Source of the DNA: Sphingorhabdus_B arenilitoris
Lineage (GTDB): Bacteria; Pseudomonadota; Alphaproteobacteria; Sphingomonadales; Sphingomonadaceae
DNA length: 64,000 nt
Reading direction: 5' to 3'
NCBI RefSeq assembly: GCF_042651485.1
Contig: NZ_JBHSDH010000013.1
Coordinates: 1,116,001 to 1,180,000, forward strand
Below the pieces are notes generated by a model. That model was not told the DNA's origin. It was given only the letters and a program-made list of their open reading frames with translations, and searched no databases. Below are positions 7,726 to 16,383 of this stretch, piece after piece. Position 1 is the stretch's first letter. Each line of letters opens with the position of its first letter. Made by a program: the position numbers and the translations under genes.

Positions 7726-8775
7726 ATGTTAAAAAAATTATCGCTTATTGCCATCAGCACTCTGGCGCTGGCCGCCTGTAATGACCAAGCCAGCTCCGGC
7801 GGCTCGGCTGGTGCTCGTCAGGAAATCCGTATTGTCGGTTCGTCAACTGTATTTCCTTTTTCGAAAGCTGTTGCCGAAGCTTTCCAGAAAGCCGATCCTT
7901 CGCGCAAAAATCCGGTTGTTGAATCGACCGGAACCGGCGGCGGGATCGAAGCATTTTGTGCCGGCGTAGGCGCACAAACGCCTGACATCGCAAACGCTTC
8001 GCGCCGCATGAAAAAAAGCGAGTTTGAAACTTGCACGAAAAATGGCGTTACCGACATTGTCGAAATCCAAGTTGGTATCGATGGTATCGCAATTGCGGAA
8101 TCGGTCAAAGGCCCTGAAATGAAGTTAACCGCTGTCGATGTTTATAAAGCGTTGGCCGCAAATCCTTTTGGCAAGCCGAACACCAGCAAAAACTGGTCGG
8201 ATGTCAATCCGTCGCTCCCCAATTTGCCAATCGCTGTTTTTGGCCCACCCAAAACCTCTGGTACACGCGATGCGTTTGCTGAGCTGATTTTGGAAGCAGG
8301 CTGCAAAACCGACGCTCCGACCAAGGCGTTGAAAGACACCGACAAAGACAAATATGAAGCCATCTGCCATGACATCCGCACCGACGGAATGTATAAAGAG
8401 CAAGGCGAAAACGACAATTTGATCGTTCAGAAGCTGGCCGCCAACCCGAATATGCTCGGCGTATTTGGCTATAGCTATATGGAAGAAAATGCCGCAACGG
8501 TTCGCGGTATTGCGATCGACGGCGTAACGCCAACCTTTGATGCGATTGCGGACGGCAGCTATCCCGGCGCCCGCCCCTTGTTCATCTATGTCAAAAAAGC
8601 CCATGTCGACAAAATTCCCGGCATCAAAGAATTTTTGGCTGAATTTGTGTCAGCTGGCGTTAAGGGCAGCTATCTTGCGAAACTGGGCCTGATCGCGGCT
8701 CCCGATGATGTTCGCAAAGCGGCAACCGATGCGGCGACAAACCTGACCACCCTTGATGGTTCAAAGCTGAAATAA
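7726..8775 (+). CDS. pstS: Phosphate ABC transporter substrate-binding protein PstS
   Basis: A 349-residue high-affinity periplasmic phosphate binder. The lipoprotein signal ends in LAAC with Cys18. Phosphate-contact segments are visible: GSSTVFPF near the mature N-terminus, STGTGGGIEAFC, and the family signature SGTRDAF in the central part. Under phosphate starvation it loads PstCAB. A candidate Pho box lies upstream and a strong intrinsic terminator follows the gene, which would let PstS be made in excess over the membrane components. Confidence 0.95.
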   Translation: MLKKLSLIAISTLALAACNDQASSGGSAGARQEIRIVGSSTVFPFSKAVAEAFQKADPSRKNPVVESTGTGGGIEAFCAGVGAQTPDIANASRRMKKSEFETCTKNGVTDIVEIQVGIDGIAIAESVKGPEMKLTAVDVYKALAANPFGKPNTSKNWSDVNPSLPNLPIAVFGPPKTSGTRDAFAELILEAGCKTDAPTKALKDTDKDKYEAICHDIRTDGMYKEQGENDNLIVQKLAANPNMLGVFGYSYMEENAATVRGIAIDGVTPTFDAIADGSYPGARPLFIYVKKAHVDKIPGIKEFLAEFVSAGVKGSYLAKLGLIAAPDDVRKAATDAATNLTTLDGSKLK

Positions 8776-8799
8776 AACTGCAACAATGATAGCGTCTAT

Positions 8800-8847
8800 G
8801 GGCACGGAAAGATTCGGGTATAAGAATCGCTTCCGTGCCCTTTTTTT
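8800..8847 (+). terminator. Intrinsic terminator between pstS and pstC
   Basis: A 10-bp GGGCACGGAA/TTCCGTGCCC stem (8800-8809 with 8831-8840), an inner GATTC/GAATC stem, and seven T residues directly after. It lies 25 bases past the pstS stop and before pstC in the same direction, so it probably acts as a partial terminator that raises pstS mRNA relative to the rest. Confidence 0.92.
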
Positions 8848-8884
8848 GGGCGCATCCGGTTATAACAGGGGTTAATGGAACATC

Positions 8885-10273
8885 ATGGCTGGAACCGCTT
8901 TATTGTTCCTAATTTTGGGTCTTGGCTTAATCGCCTGGATCACTGGCCGGACCCGGGCCGCCATGTTTGTGCGCGATGGTGCGGGCAAACAACGCGGCTA
9001 TGTCAACAGCCTGCCGTCCTATCATGGCTGGTATCTGGCGCTGTGGGCGGTTATCCCTGCGATTATTTTTTCAATTACGTGGGATTTCATTTCCCCCGGG
9101 CTGGTGACCAATATGGTCTTGCTGTCACCTGCCGCCGCCGATTTGCCAGCCGGTGATTTTGGCCGGGCGGCAATATTATCCGAAGCGCGCGCGATTGCTC
9201 AGGGCCTGCAAGATAGCGCGTTTCAAGCGCAATCCGAAGCATTGGTTCCGGCCTATAAAGAGGCATTGTCGCATTATCGCTGGATCGGTTTTGCCGTAGC
9301 AATGGCGCTTTTTCTCGTGGGCGCTTTATTCGCCTATACGCGGTTGAAACCTGATTTGCGCGCCCGCACGAAGGTGGAGCGGCTCGTCATGGCGTTGCTG
9401 CTGATCGCATCCTTGATCGCGACCATCACCACCATCGGCATTTTCGCCTCGTTGATTTTTGAAACCGTCCGGTTTTTCCAAATGGTCTCGCCAATCGAAT
9501 TTCTTTTCGGCACAAGCTGGAGCCCACGCGCGACCGTTGGTGAAGGCTATGACAATGGCTATGGCGCGATACCGTTATTTTGGGGCACAATATTTGTCGG
9601 CGCGGTCATTGCCATGATTGTCGCCATACCATTGGGCCTGATGAGCGCAATTTACCTGACCCAATATGCCAGCGCCCGGATGCGCAGTTGGATGAAACCG
9701 ATATTGGAGATTTTGGCTGGCGTGCCCACCGTTGTTTATGGCTATTTCGCCGCATTGACCGTGGCGCCTGCGGTGCGCGACTTTGCGGTGTTGATCGGGT
9801 TCAGCAATGCGGCGTCGGACAATGCGCTGGCCGCTGGCGTGGTGATGGGCATTATGATCATCCCGCTCGTATCGTCGATGGCCGATGACAGCATCGCCGC
9901 CGTGCCCAGCGCAATGCGCGACGGGTCGCTCGCCATGGGCGCAACGAAAAGCGAAACGATCAAAAAAGTCCTGCTGCCCGCTGCATTGCCGGGCGTGGTT
10001 GGCGGCATATTGCTGGCCGTCAGCCGAGCGATTGGCGAAACGATGATCGTGGTCATGGCGGCGGGTTATACCGCCAACCTGACCGCAAATCCGTTTGCCA
10101 GCATCTCAACCATCACGGTGCAGATTAAAGCGCTGCTCACCGGAGATATTAACTTCAACGGACCGCAAGTGCTGGCCGCGTTTGCCCTTGGCCTGACGCT
10201 GTTTCTGGTCACGTTCCTGCTCAACATCATGGCGCTGCGCGTTGTGAAGAAATATCGTGAAGCTTATGACTGA
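8885..10273 (+). CDS. pstC: Phosphate ABC transporter permease PstC
   Basis: A 462-residue inner-membrane subunit of the PstSCAB importer. It is the enlarged alphaproteobacterial form, well over 100 residues longer than the E. coli protein, with a hydrophobic N-terminal extension and an extra periplasmic segment before the conserved core (FLFGTSWSP...GAIPLFWGT). The binding-protein-dependent transport (EAA-type) loop is seen as GATKSETIKKVLLPAALPG. The ATG at 8885 is used; an overlapping ATG at 8875 is in another frame. It overlaps pstA by eight bases. Confidence 0.93.
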   Translation: MAGTALLFLILGLGLIAWITGRTRAAMFVRDGAGKQRGYVNSLPSYHGWYLALWAVIPAIIFSITWDFISPGLVTNMVLLSPAAADLPAGDFGRAAILSEARAIAQGLQDSAFQAQSEALVPAYKEALSHYRWIGFAVAMALFLVGALFAYTRLKPDLRARTKVERLVMALLLIASLIATITTIGIFASLIFETVRFFQMVSPIEFLFGTSWSPRATVGEGYDNGYGAIPLFWGTIFVGAVIAMIVAIPLGLMSAIYLTQYASARMRSWMKPILEILAGVPTVVYGYFAALTVAPAVRDFAVLIGFSNAASDNALAAGVVMGIMIIPLVSSMADDSIAAVPSAMRDGSLAMGATKSETIKKVLLPAALPGVVGGILLAVSRAIGETMIVVMAAGYTANLTANPFASISTITVQIKALLTGDINFNGPQVLAAFALGLTLFLVTFLLNIMALRVVKKYREAYD

Positions 10274-11537
10274 TACAGCCGCCGCCCCCAAAAAAGCGCC
10301 CACCAATTGGCAAAGCGATGAAATGCAGCGGCGGATCGCCAAACGCTATGCCGCCGAAACCCGTTTCAAATTTATGGGTTATTTTGCCATCGGCCTGTCG
10401 GTATTATTTCTTGCATTCCTCCTGTTCACCATGGTCGGCAAAGGGCTGAATGGCTTTCGGCAAACACAGATAGCCCTGTCGGTTGACCTGCCCGCACTGA
10501 GCGCAGGGGCCAACCCAGAATCGCTGCGTGGTCCCAATGCAAATGCCACGCTGCAATCGATGGATTTGCCCGGGATAGTCAATCTGGCCGTGACCCGGGG
10601 TTATGGCGAAAAAGGTATCAATTATGTCTCCGCCAATGCGGCGGTGACTTTGCGTGAACAATTGCTCGATAATCCTGATCTGATTACGCAAAAGACCAAA
10701 ATCTGGCTACCTGCCGCATCGCCGCTTGACATTGCTTATAAGGGAACGGGCAGCGCGGAGATGGAAAAAGCGGCTCGGGAGTTGAGCGCACAGGGCAATT
10801 TGAAATCCGGCTTTAACTGGAATTTCTTATCCGCGTCGGACGCCACCGATCCTGCTGATGTCGGGATATGGGGGGCGCTGAAAGGATCGTTGCTGACGCT
10901 GATCGTGACGCTTTCGATGGCTTTCCCGGTCGGCGTATTGGCGGCGCTATATCTCGAAGAATATGCGCCCAAAAACAAATTCACCGATTTGATTGAGGTG
11001 TCGATTAACAATTTGGCCGCGGTTCCATCGATCATATTCGGCTTGCTTGGCCTCGTGGTATTCCTGACCTGGTTTGGGATGCCGCGATCCTCCTCGCTGG
11101 TTGGCGGGTTGACCCTCGCGCTGATGACCATGCCGGTGATTGTCATTGCCGGGCGTAACGCGATTAAGTCGGTTCCACCATCGATCCGTGAGGCCGCAAT
11201 GGGTATTGGCGCATCCCCGGTGCAGGTGGTGTTTCACCATGTCCTGCCGCTCGCTTTGCCCGGTATCCTGACCGGCACCATCATTGGCATGGCCCGCGCA
11301 TTGGGCGAAACAGCGCCGTTATTGATGATCGGCATGGTCGCCTTCATCTCCTCCCCGCCCGGCGGATTTGGCGATGCCGCGACCGCTTTACCGGTACAGA
11401 TTTTCCTATGGTCGGATGAAGTCAACCGGGGATTTGTTGAAAAAACCAGCGCCGCCATTATCATCTTGCTGATATTCCTGTTGGGAATGAACGCACTCGC
11501 CATTTACCTGCGCAATAAATTTGAAACCCGCTGGTAA
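10266..11537 (+). CDS. pstA: Phosphate ABC transporter permease PstA
   Basis: A second permease subunit of about 423 residues, again the long alphaproteobacterial form with an N-terminal cytoplasmic tail, one early helix and a large periplasmic region before the core. The conserved SPPGGFGDA loop and the EAA-type loop (GIGASPVQVVFHHVLPLALPG) are present near the C-terminus. I place the start at ATG 10266, overlapping the pstC stop as ATGACTGA; an in-frame GTG at 10257 would add three residues. It pairs with PstC to form the channel. Confidence 0.92.
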   Translation: MTDTAAAPKKAPTNWQSDEMQRRIAKRYAAETRFKFMGYFAIGLSVLFLAFLLFTMVGKGLNGFRQTQIALSVDLPALSAGANPESLRGPNANATLQSMDLPGIVNLAVTRGYGEKGINYVSANAAVTLREQLLDNPDLITQKTKIWLPAASPLDIAYKGTGSAEMEKAARELSAQGNLKSGFNWNFLSASDATDPADVGIWGALKGSLLTLIVTLSMAFPVGVLAALYLEEYAPKNKFTDLIEVSINNLAAVPSIIFGLLGLVVFLTWFGMPRSSSLVGGLTLALMTMPVIVIAGRNAIKSVPPSIREAAMGIGASPVQVVFHHVLPLALPGILTGTIIGMARALGETAPLLMIGMVAFISSPPGGFGDAATALPVQIFLWSDEVNRGFVEKTSAAIIILLIFLLGMNALAIYLRNKFETRW

Positions 11538-11566
11538 ACGCTATTTAGAAAAAGAGGAGTTTCGGT

Positions 11567-12361
11567 TTGACCGAGGCAGCAACAGTATCAGAGACGCCGG
11601 TAACAACCCCGAAAATGTCTACGCGCAATGTCGATGTTTTTTATGGCGATAATCAAGCGATCAAAAATGTATCGATTGACGTCGACATGGAAAATGTGAC
11701 CGCCTTTATCGGCCCGTCCGGTTGCGGCAAATCCACATTTTTGCGCTCACTGAACCGGATGAATGACACCATCATCGGCGCCCGGGTCGAAGGCCGGATT
11801 GAGCTGGATGGGCAGGATATTTACGATCCCAAAATGGATGTGGTGCAATTGCGTGCGCGGGTCGGTATGGTGTTTCAAAAACCCAATCCCTTTCCCAAAT
11901 CCATTTATGACAATGTCGCCTATGGCCCGCGTATTCACGGGCTTGCAAAGGGTAAGGCGGAGCTCGACCAGATTGTCGAAACGTCATTGACCCGTGCGGG
12001 CCTATGGACCGAGGTGAAGGACCGCCTAGCCGACAGCGGCACTGCGCTGTCGGGCGGTCAGCAGCAGCGCCTATGTATCGCCCGTGCCATTGCGGTTGAT
12101 CCCGAAGTGATATTGATGGACGAACCCTGCTCCGCGCTCGATCCGATCGCCACGGCGCGGATCGAAGAGTTAATTCACGATCTGCGCGGAAAATATGCTA
12201 TCATCATCGTGACCCATAATATGCAGCAGGCCGCGCGCGTGTCGCAGCGTACGGCATTCTTCCATTTGGGCGAGCTGGTCGAATTTGGACAGACTTCGGA
12301 TATCTTCACCAATCCAAAGGCCGACCGCACCAAAGACTATATTACCGGCCGATACGGTTAA
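11567..12361 (+). CDS. pstB: Phosphate ABC transporter ATP-binding protein PstB
   Basis: A 264-residue ATPase that drives PstCA. Visible motifs are Walker A GPSGCGKST (about residues 49-57), the signature LSGGQQQRL, Walker B ILMDEPCSALD and the H-loop VTHNM. The start codon is TTG at 11567, chosen because GAGGAG lies seven bases upstream; the next ATG in frame would remove an N-terminal tail of about 16 residues that is not needed for the ABC fold, so a start near residue 17 cannot be excluded. It also takes part in PhoR signalling through PhoU. Confidence 0.95.
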   Translation: MTEAATVSETPVTTPKMSTRNVDVFYGDNQAIKNVSIDVDMENVTAFIGPSGCGKSTFLRSLNRMNDTIIGARVEGRIELDGQDIYDPKMDVVQLRARVGMVFQKPNPFPKSIYDNVAYGPRIHGLAKGKAELDQIVETSLTRAGLWTEVKDRLADSGTALSGGQQQRLCIARAIAVDPEVILMDEPCSALDPIATARIEELIHDLRGKYAIIIVTHNMQQAARVSQRTAFFHLGELVEFGQTSDIFTNPKADRTKDYITGRYG

Positions 12362-12372
12362 AGGATAAGATA

Positions 12373-13044
12373 ATGAGCACAGGCACACCGCATACTGCCA
12401 AGGCATTTGATCAGGATATGGACCAGATTCGCGGACTGATCGCGGAAATGGGAGCCCGCGCGGAAGCCGCCGTTACCAATTCGATGAAGGCGTTGATTGG
12501 TAATGATCAGGATTTGGCAAAATCCACCCATGCCGATGACAAGATTATCGACAGGCTGGAGACCGAAGTCGAAAAACTGGTGGTCCAAACCATCGCGCTT
12601 CGTGCGCCGTTGGCCGATGACTTGCGCGAATTGGTCGCGGCGTTGAAATTATCGGCGGTTATTGAACGCATTGGCGATTATGCCAAAAATATCGCCAAAC
12701 GGGTGGGGCAGCTGGAAAGTAAGGATTTTCTGAACAGCAACAAACAGTTGGAAACAATGGGCGAAATCGCCGCCGAAATGGTGCGCAGCGCGATGGACGC
12801 CTATGCCAAGCGCGACATTGATCTGGCCCGGGCCGTGACAGCCCGCGACGATGCAGTGGATCAACTATACAAGGATCTCTTCGTCGACTTTATTGGCTTT
12901 GTTGCAAAAAATCCGTCATCCGCCACGGAAATAGCGCATCTACTGTTCATTTCCAAAAATCTGGAACGGATTGGCGATCACAGCACCAATTGTGCTCAAA
13001 TGATATTTTTCACAGAAACCGGGCAAAATCTGCCCGACGCCTAA
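12373..13044 (+). CDS. phoU: Phosphate signalling protein PhoU
   Basis: A 223-residue protein of two similar three-helix-bundle repeats. Each repeat has the PhoU metal-binding pattern: RIGDYAKNIAK in the first and RIGDHSTNCAQ in the second. PhoU mediates shut-off of PhoR/PhoB when phosphate is abundant and limits PstSCAB uptake. It starts 11 bases after pstB with an AAGGAT site and is followed 12 bases later by phoB, so the three are one transcript. Confidence 0.95.
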   Translation: MSTGTPHTAKAFDQDMDQIRGLIAEMGARAEAAVTNSMKALIGNDQDLAKSTHADDKIIDRLETEVEKLVVQTIALRAPLADDLRELVAALKLSAVIERIGDYAKNIAKRVGQLESKDFLNSNKQLETMGEIAAEMVRSAMDAYAKRDIDLARAVTARDDAVDQLYKDLFVDFIGFVAKNPSSATEIAHLLFISKNLERIGDHSTNCAQMIFFTETGQNLPDA

Positions 13045-13056
13045 CAAGGAAAACCC

Positions 13057-13758
13057 ATGCCCAACGCGCAATTATTGCTAGTCGAGGATGATGCGGCACT
13101 GGCCGAGCTGGTCCAATGGCATTTTGAGCGTGAGGGATTTGACGTTCGCCAGACGAGCGACGGCGAAGAAGCTCTCCTGCTCGCTCGCGAACGGACACCT
13201 GATATTGTCCTGCTCGATTGGATGATTGAGAATCTTTCCGGCATCGAGGTTTGCCGCCAATTGCGCAAAGCCGACACCACCGCGAATGTGCCGATCATCA
13301 TGCTGACCGCGCGCGGTGAGGAAGATGACCGTATCCGAGGATTGGAAATTGGGGCCGATGATTATGTAACAAAGCCCTTTTCTCCGCGCGAATTGGTGGC
13401 GCGCGCCAATGCCGTTCTGCGCCGTGTGCGTCCGGCGCTGGTCGGAGAAACCTTGCGCTTTGCCGATGTCGAAATGGATACCGTGGCGCATAAGGTAAAG
13501 CGCGAGGGCAAAACCGTTATACTCGGGCCCACCGAATACCGTTTGCTGAAACATTTCCTCGAATATCCCAGTCACGTCTTTTCACGCGAGCGCCTGCTTG
13601 ATGCGGTATGGGGCCATGATAGCGATATCGAAATCCGCACTGTCGATGTGCATATCCGGCGCCTGCGTAAAGCGCTGAACGAAGGATCGCAAAGCGGCCG
13701 GGACATTATCCGCACCGTTCGGTCCGCCGGTTATTCGCTCGACCAAGACAGCGCCTGA
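13057..13758 (+). CDS. phoB: Phosphate regulon response regulator PhoB
   Basis: A 233-residue OmpR-family regulator. The receiver domain has the acidic pocket (Glu10, Asp11, Asp12), phospho-acceptor Asp54 in LLDWMI, and the T/K switch residues in TARGEE...VTKPFSPREL. The C-terminal winged helix carries the TVDVHIRRLRKAL recognition helix. It closes the pho operon and should bind the Pho boxes in front of pstS and the porin. A two-way terminator follows. Confidence 0.95.
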   Translation: MPNAQLLLVEDDAALAELVQWHFEREGFDVRQTSDGEEALLLARERTPDIVLLDWMIENLSGIEVCRQLRKADTTANVPIIMLTARGEEDDRIRGLEIGADDYVTKPFSPRELVARANAVLRRVRPALVGETLRFADVEMDTVAHKVKREGKTVILGPTEYRLLKHFLEYPSHVFSRERLLDAVWGHDSDIEIRTVDVHIRRLRKALNEGSQSGRDIIRTVRSAGYSLDQDSA

Positions 13759-13779
13759 CGCCCGGTCACATACCACATT

Positions 13780-13816
13780 AAAAAAGGGCCAGAGCATAAA
13801 ACTCCGGCCCTTTTTT
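13780..13816. terminator. Bidirectional intrinsic terminator between phoB and the porin gene
   Basis: The stem AAAAAAGGGCCAGAG pairs with CTCCGGCCCTTTTTT around the loop CATAAAA, with one mismatch. A-run and T-run on the two sides let it end the phoB transcript (plus) and the porin transcript (minus), which converge here. Confidence 0.92.
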
Positions 13817-13838
13817 GTGGATCATATACCTGCTGTTG

Positions 13839-15155
13839 TTAGAATGTAACCTGCGCGCGGGCGCCCACGACATCGACCGAATAATCGCGGTCGGTGCCGG
13901 CGGCAATCGCGGCATCGCTATAATCCATCTTGGCATAGTTGATCATAAATCGAAGATAATCAATCGGGGTCCAAATCAACGACGCCTGATAGCTATCCTG
14001 TTTACCGCCCACGATCGGACCGTCATTCAGGTCGAGATAGTCATAACGAACGTTGAATTGCAACGCGCCAAATCCGCCTTGGCCAACCGGGTTTTTCACC
14101 TTCACGCCGCGGAACATACCCGCCTTATATCCGCGCGTGTCGTTGGTCAGGAAAACGCCGCCTTCCAATGATCCGCCAAAGAAATTGGCATCCTGCACAT
14201 TTACGCCGGGACGCGCCACATTTACCCAATGACCTTCGGCTGCGGCATGGAAGCGGCCCGCAATGATCGCGGTTTCGAGGCCATAGCTGGTTTCCGACGT
14301 TGCGGTAACGCTACCGGTGTCGATGAAGCGGGTATCGGTCGAATGGACCAATGGCCGCTGGCGGTAGCGCACCGAGGTCGCCGCGTCGTTTAATTCACGC
14401 AGATGGACACTGCCGCCAAAATGCAGCTGCGTCTTGCCCAGTTTCGGCATGAAGACCAGGCGGCCATCTACCCCGATGCTGTTATTTTCGTCGCTGCCCA
14501 AATCGCTGATATTATCGGTGAAAACTCCGCCTTCTGCCAAAAATGCGCCCGTGCCATATTGCACCGACACACCCACGCGGCGTTCAAAACCAAATGCATC
14601 GGTAAAAGCGGCGCGTTCCAAAAAGCTGGTGTCGTTACTGCTCGATAATTCTTCCAGCGATTGGAAATTATTATGCTGACCCACGGTGACCGTCAGGCCT
14701 TTGTGGTTGTAATCCAGATAGGCATCGGTAATTTCGGCATCGCCCGTCGCAATGTCAGCTTCGAATTTATAGCCAAAGCCGCCGGGGATGGTGCCTTGCA
14801 CGCCCAGACGGGCACGGCGCAATTCGTTTGAAAATCCAAGGCCCCGGTCATTGATCGCCGATGGTGCTGATACGTTGGCGACATCATACAGCAAACGGCC
14901 GCGCGGTTTAAAGCTCCAGCCGCCTTCGCCTTCCAATTCAGGCGCGCCTTTCCATTTGACCTCTGGCGCGGAACTTTTTTTCTCTTTCGCTTTGGCAGCT
15001 TCATCAACCTTGGCTGCGACAGCGGCAAGTTGTTCCTTGAGCGCGGCGACCTCGGCGCGCAGGGCGTCAACTTCACTGGCGCTATCCTGCGCCTGTGCTG
15101 CGTGAGGAATGGCGATCAGCGCCGAACAGATTAACAATGATTTTTTGAACTTCAT
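13839..15155 (-). CDS. Phosphate-selective porin, OprO/OprP family
   Basis: A 438-residue outer-membrane porin. A signal peptide ends at AQA (residue 22). A coiled-coil segment follows (about 28-62, heptads of Ala, Leu and Val with charged residues), a usual trimerisation element in this family, and then a 16-strand barrel beginning FKPRGRLLYDVA. The C-terminus is Phe. Expression is probably controlled by PhoB through the Pho box at 15210-15238. It converges with phoB across a shared terminator, so the full phosphate uptake route from outer membrane to cytoplasm is in one locus. Confidence 0.9.
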   Translation of the reverse strand: MKFKKSLLICSALIAIPHAAQAQDSASEVDALRAEVAALKEQLAAVAAKVDEAAKAKEKKSSAPEVKWKGAPELEGEGGWSFKPRGRLLYDVANVSAPSAINDRGLGFSNELRRARLGVQGTIPGGFGYKFEADIATGDAEITDAYLDYNHKGLTVTVGQHNNFQSLEELSSSNDTSFLERAAFTDAFGFERRVGVSVQYGTGAFLAEGGVFTDNISDLGSDENNSIGVDGRLVFMPKLGKTQLHFGGSVHLRELNDAATSVRYRQRPLVHSTDTRFIDTGSVTATSETSYGLETAIIAGRFHAAAEGHWVNVARPGVNVQDANFFGGSLEGGVFLTNDTRGYKAGMFRGVKVKNPVGQGGFGALQFNVRYDYLDLNDGPIVGGKQDSYQASLIWTPIDYLRFMINYAKMDYSDAAIAAGTDRDYSVDVVGARAQVTF

Positions 15156-15209
15156 TTTGGCTTCCCAACCCGATTTGTTTGTAGATGGTGACGCCTAGAG
15201 AGCAATTTT

Positions 15210-15238
15210 GTGACTCGTTAATGACCAAAAAATTTCTG
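15210..15238 (-). promoter_or_regulatory. Candidate Pho box upstream of the phosphate porin
   Basis: On the minus strand three heptamers, CAGAAAT, TGGTCAT and GAGTCAC, are separated by TTTT and TAAC, keeping an exact 11-base period. The GAGTCAC half-site is identical to that before pstS. The box ends 55 bases before the porin start, a suitable position for activation by PhoB. Confidence 0.68.
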
Positions 15239-15272
15239 TTTTGTGACGATGCGGTAGAGCCGCAATATATGC

Positions 15273-15294
15273 TTTACGCTTGCGTAAACGTAAA
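15273..15294. promoter_or_regulatory. Palindromic operator upstream of the MFE2-like dehydrogenase
   Basis: TTTACGC-TT-GCGTAAA is a perfect inverted repeat (15273-15288) followed at once by another CGTAAA half-site (15289-15294). It lies 75 bases before the dehydrogenase start. TTTACG/CGTAAA-type palindromes are used by regulators of acyl-CoA and branched-chain catabolism in proteobacteria (LiuR-like), so a catabolic repressor is a reasonable guess. Confidence 0.6.
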
Positions 15295-15368
15295 CTACAT
15301 GCCAAAACATAGTTAGCTTATAAATAGCGGGCGTTTCGTACCCGCATGACAATCGCAGGAGATCTCCC

Positions 15369-16271
15369 ATGACAATCAGTTTCAAAGACAGAGTCGCTAT
15401 CGTTACCGGCGCAGGCGGGGGCCTAGGCCGCGCTTACGCATTAGAATTGGCACGCCGCGGCGCAAAAGTCGTGGTCAATGATTTGGGCGGTGCCCGCGAT
15501 GGGACGGGTCACTCCGATGCTGCGTTAAAAGTCGTTGAAGAGATAAAAAGCGCGGGCGGCACGGCCATGTCCAACGGCGGCAGCGTCACCGAATATGACC
15601 AAATGGTCGAAATGGTCGCAAAGGCAAAGGAAGAATGGGGCGGCGTTCACATCCTGATCAACAATGCCGGTATTTTGCGCGACAAAAGCTTCGCGAAAAT
15701 GGAGCCAGAGGATTTCAAACTGGTCGTCGACGTGCATCTGAATGGATCGGCCAATTGCACCAAGGCGGTTTGGGACACCATGCGCGAACAAGCCTATGGC
15801 CGCATCCTGATGACCGCATCATCGACCGGCCTATATGGCAATTTTGGTCAGGCCAATTATGGCGCGGCAAAGCTGGGGCTCGCTGGACTGACCAAGACGC
15901 TGTATCTGGAAGGCGCGAAATATAACATCAAATGCAATACTATTGCGCCCGTCGCCGGTACGCGGATGACCGAAGATATTTTCCCTGCAGAATTGTTTGA
16001 CAAATTCACCCCCGAAAATGTCGCCCCTGCCGCGCTTTATTTGGTCAGCGAAGATGCGCCGACCAATATGATCATTGGCGCAGGCGCAGGCGCTTATCAT
16101 GCCGCCTATGTCACCATGACACCCGGCGTTGCCCTGCCCGAAGATCAACGCAATCCCGAAGGCGTCGCCGCCGCATTTGCGCAGATTATCGACCGTGCTG
16201 GTGAAACCGTGCCGCAATCGGGCGCCGAACAATCCATGGCAGTGATGAAAGCATTGCAAGCGCTGGGTTAA
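15369..16271 (+). CDS. SDR-family (3R)-hydroxyacyl-CoA dehydrogenase, MFE-2-like
   Basis: A 300-residue short-chain dehydrogenase. The cofactor motif TGAGGGLG lies at residues 13-20, NNAG at 98-101, and the catalytic set is Ser151, Tyr164 and Lys168. The VNDLGGARDGTG segment after the second strand and the C-terminal extension match the dehydrogenase domain of peroxisomal multifunctional enzyme type 2, so it probably oxidises 3-hydroxyacyl-CoA with NAD during beta-oxidation. AGGAG precedes the start. A palindromic operator stands upstream and an intrinsic terminator downstream, so it is probably a single-gene unit. Confidence 0.85.
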   Translation: MTISFKDRVAIVTGAGGGLGRAYALELARRGAKVVVNDLGGARDGTGHSDAALKVVEEIKSAGGTAMSNGGSVTEYDQMVEMVAKAKEEWGGVHILINNAGILRDKSFAKMEPEDFKLVVDVHLNGSANCTKAVWDTMREQAYGRILMTASSTGLYGNFGQANYGAAKLGLAGLTKTLYLEGAKYNIKCNTIAPVAGTRMTEDIFPAELFDKFTPENVAPAALYLVSEDAPTNMIIGAGAGAYHAAYVTMTPGVALPEDQRNPEGVAAAFAQIIDRAGETVPQSGAEQSMAVMKALQALG

Positions 16272-16302
16272 TCCTGCCCGCAATAGCGCCAGACAGAAAT
16301 GC

Positions 16303-16349
16303 AACCGGTTAAGCTTGCCCGCACTCGCGGAAAAGCCTAACCGGTTTTT
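16303..16349 (+). terminator. Intrinsic terminator after the MFE2-like dehydrogenase
   Basis: AACCGGTTA (16303-16311) pairs perfectly with TAACCGGTT (16338-16346), and five T residues end the structure. It separates the dehydrogenase from the glutaryl-CoA dehydrogenase that follows. Confidence 0.72.
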
Positions 16350-16383
16350 CTCATTTCTACCACACGCGTGTAAGGATAGTGCA

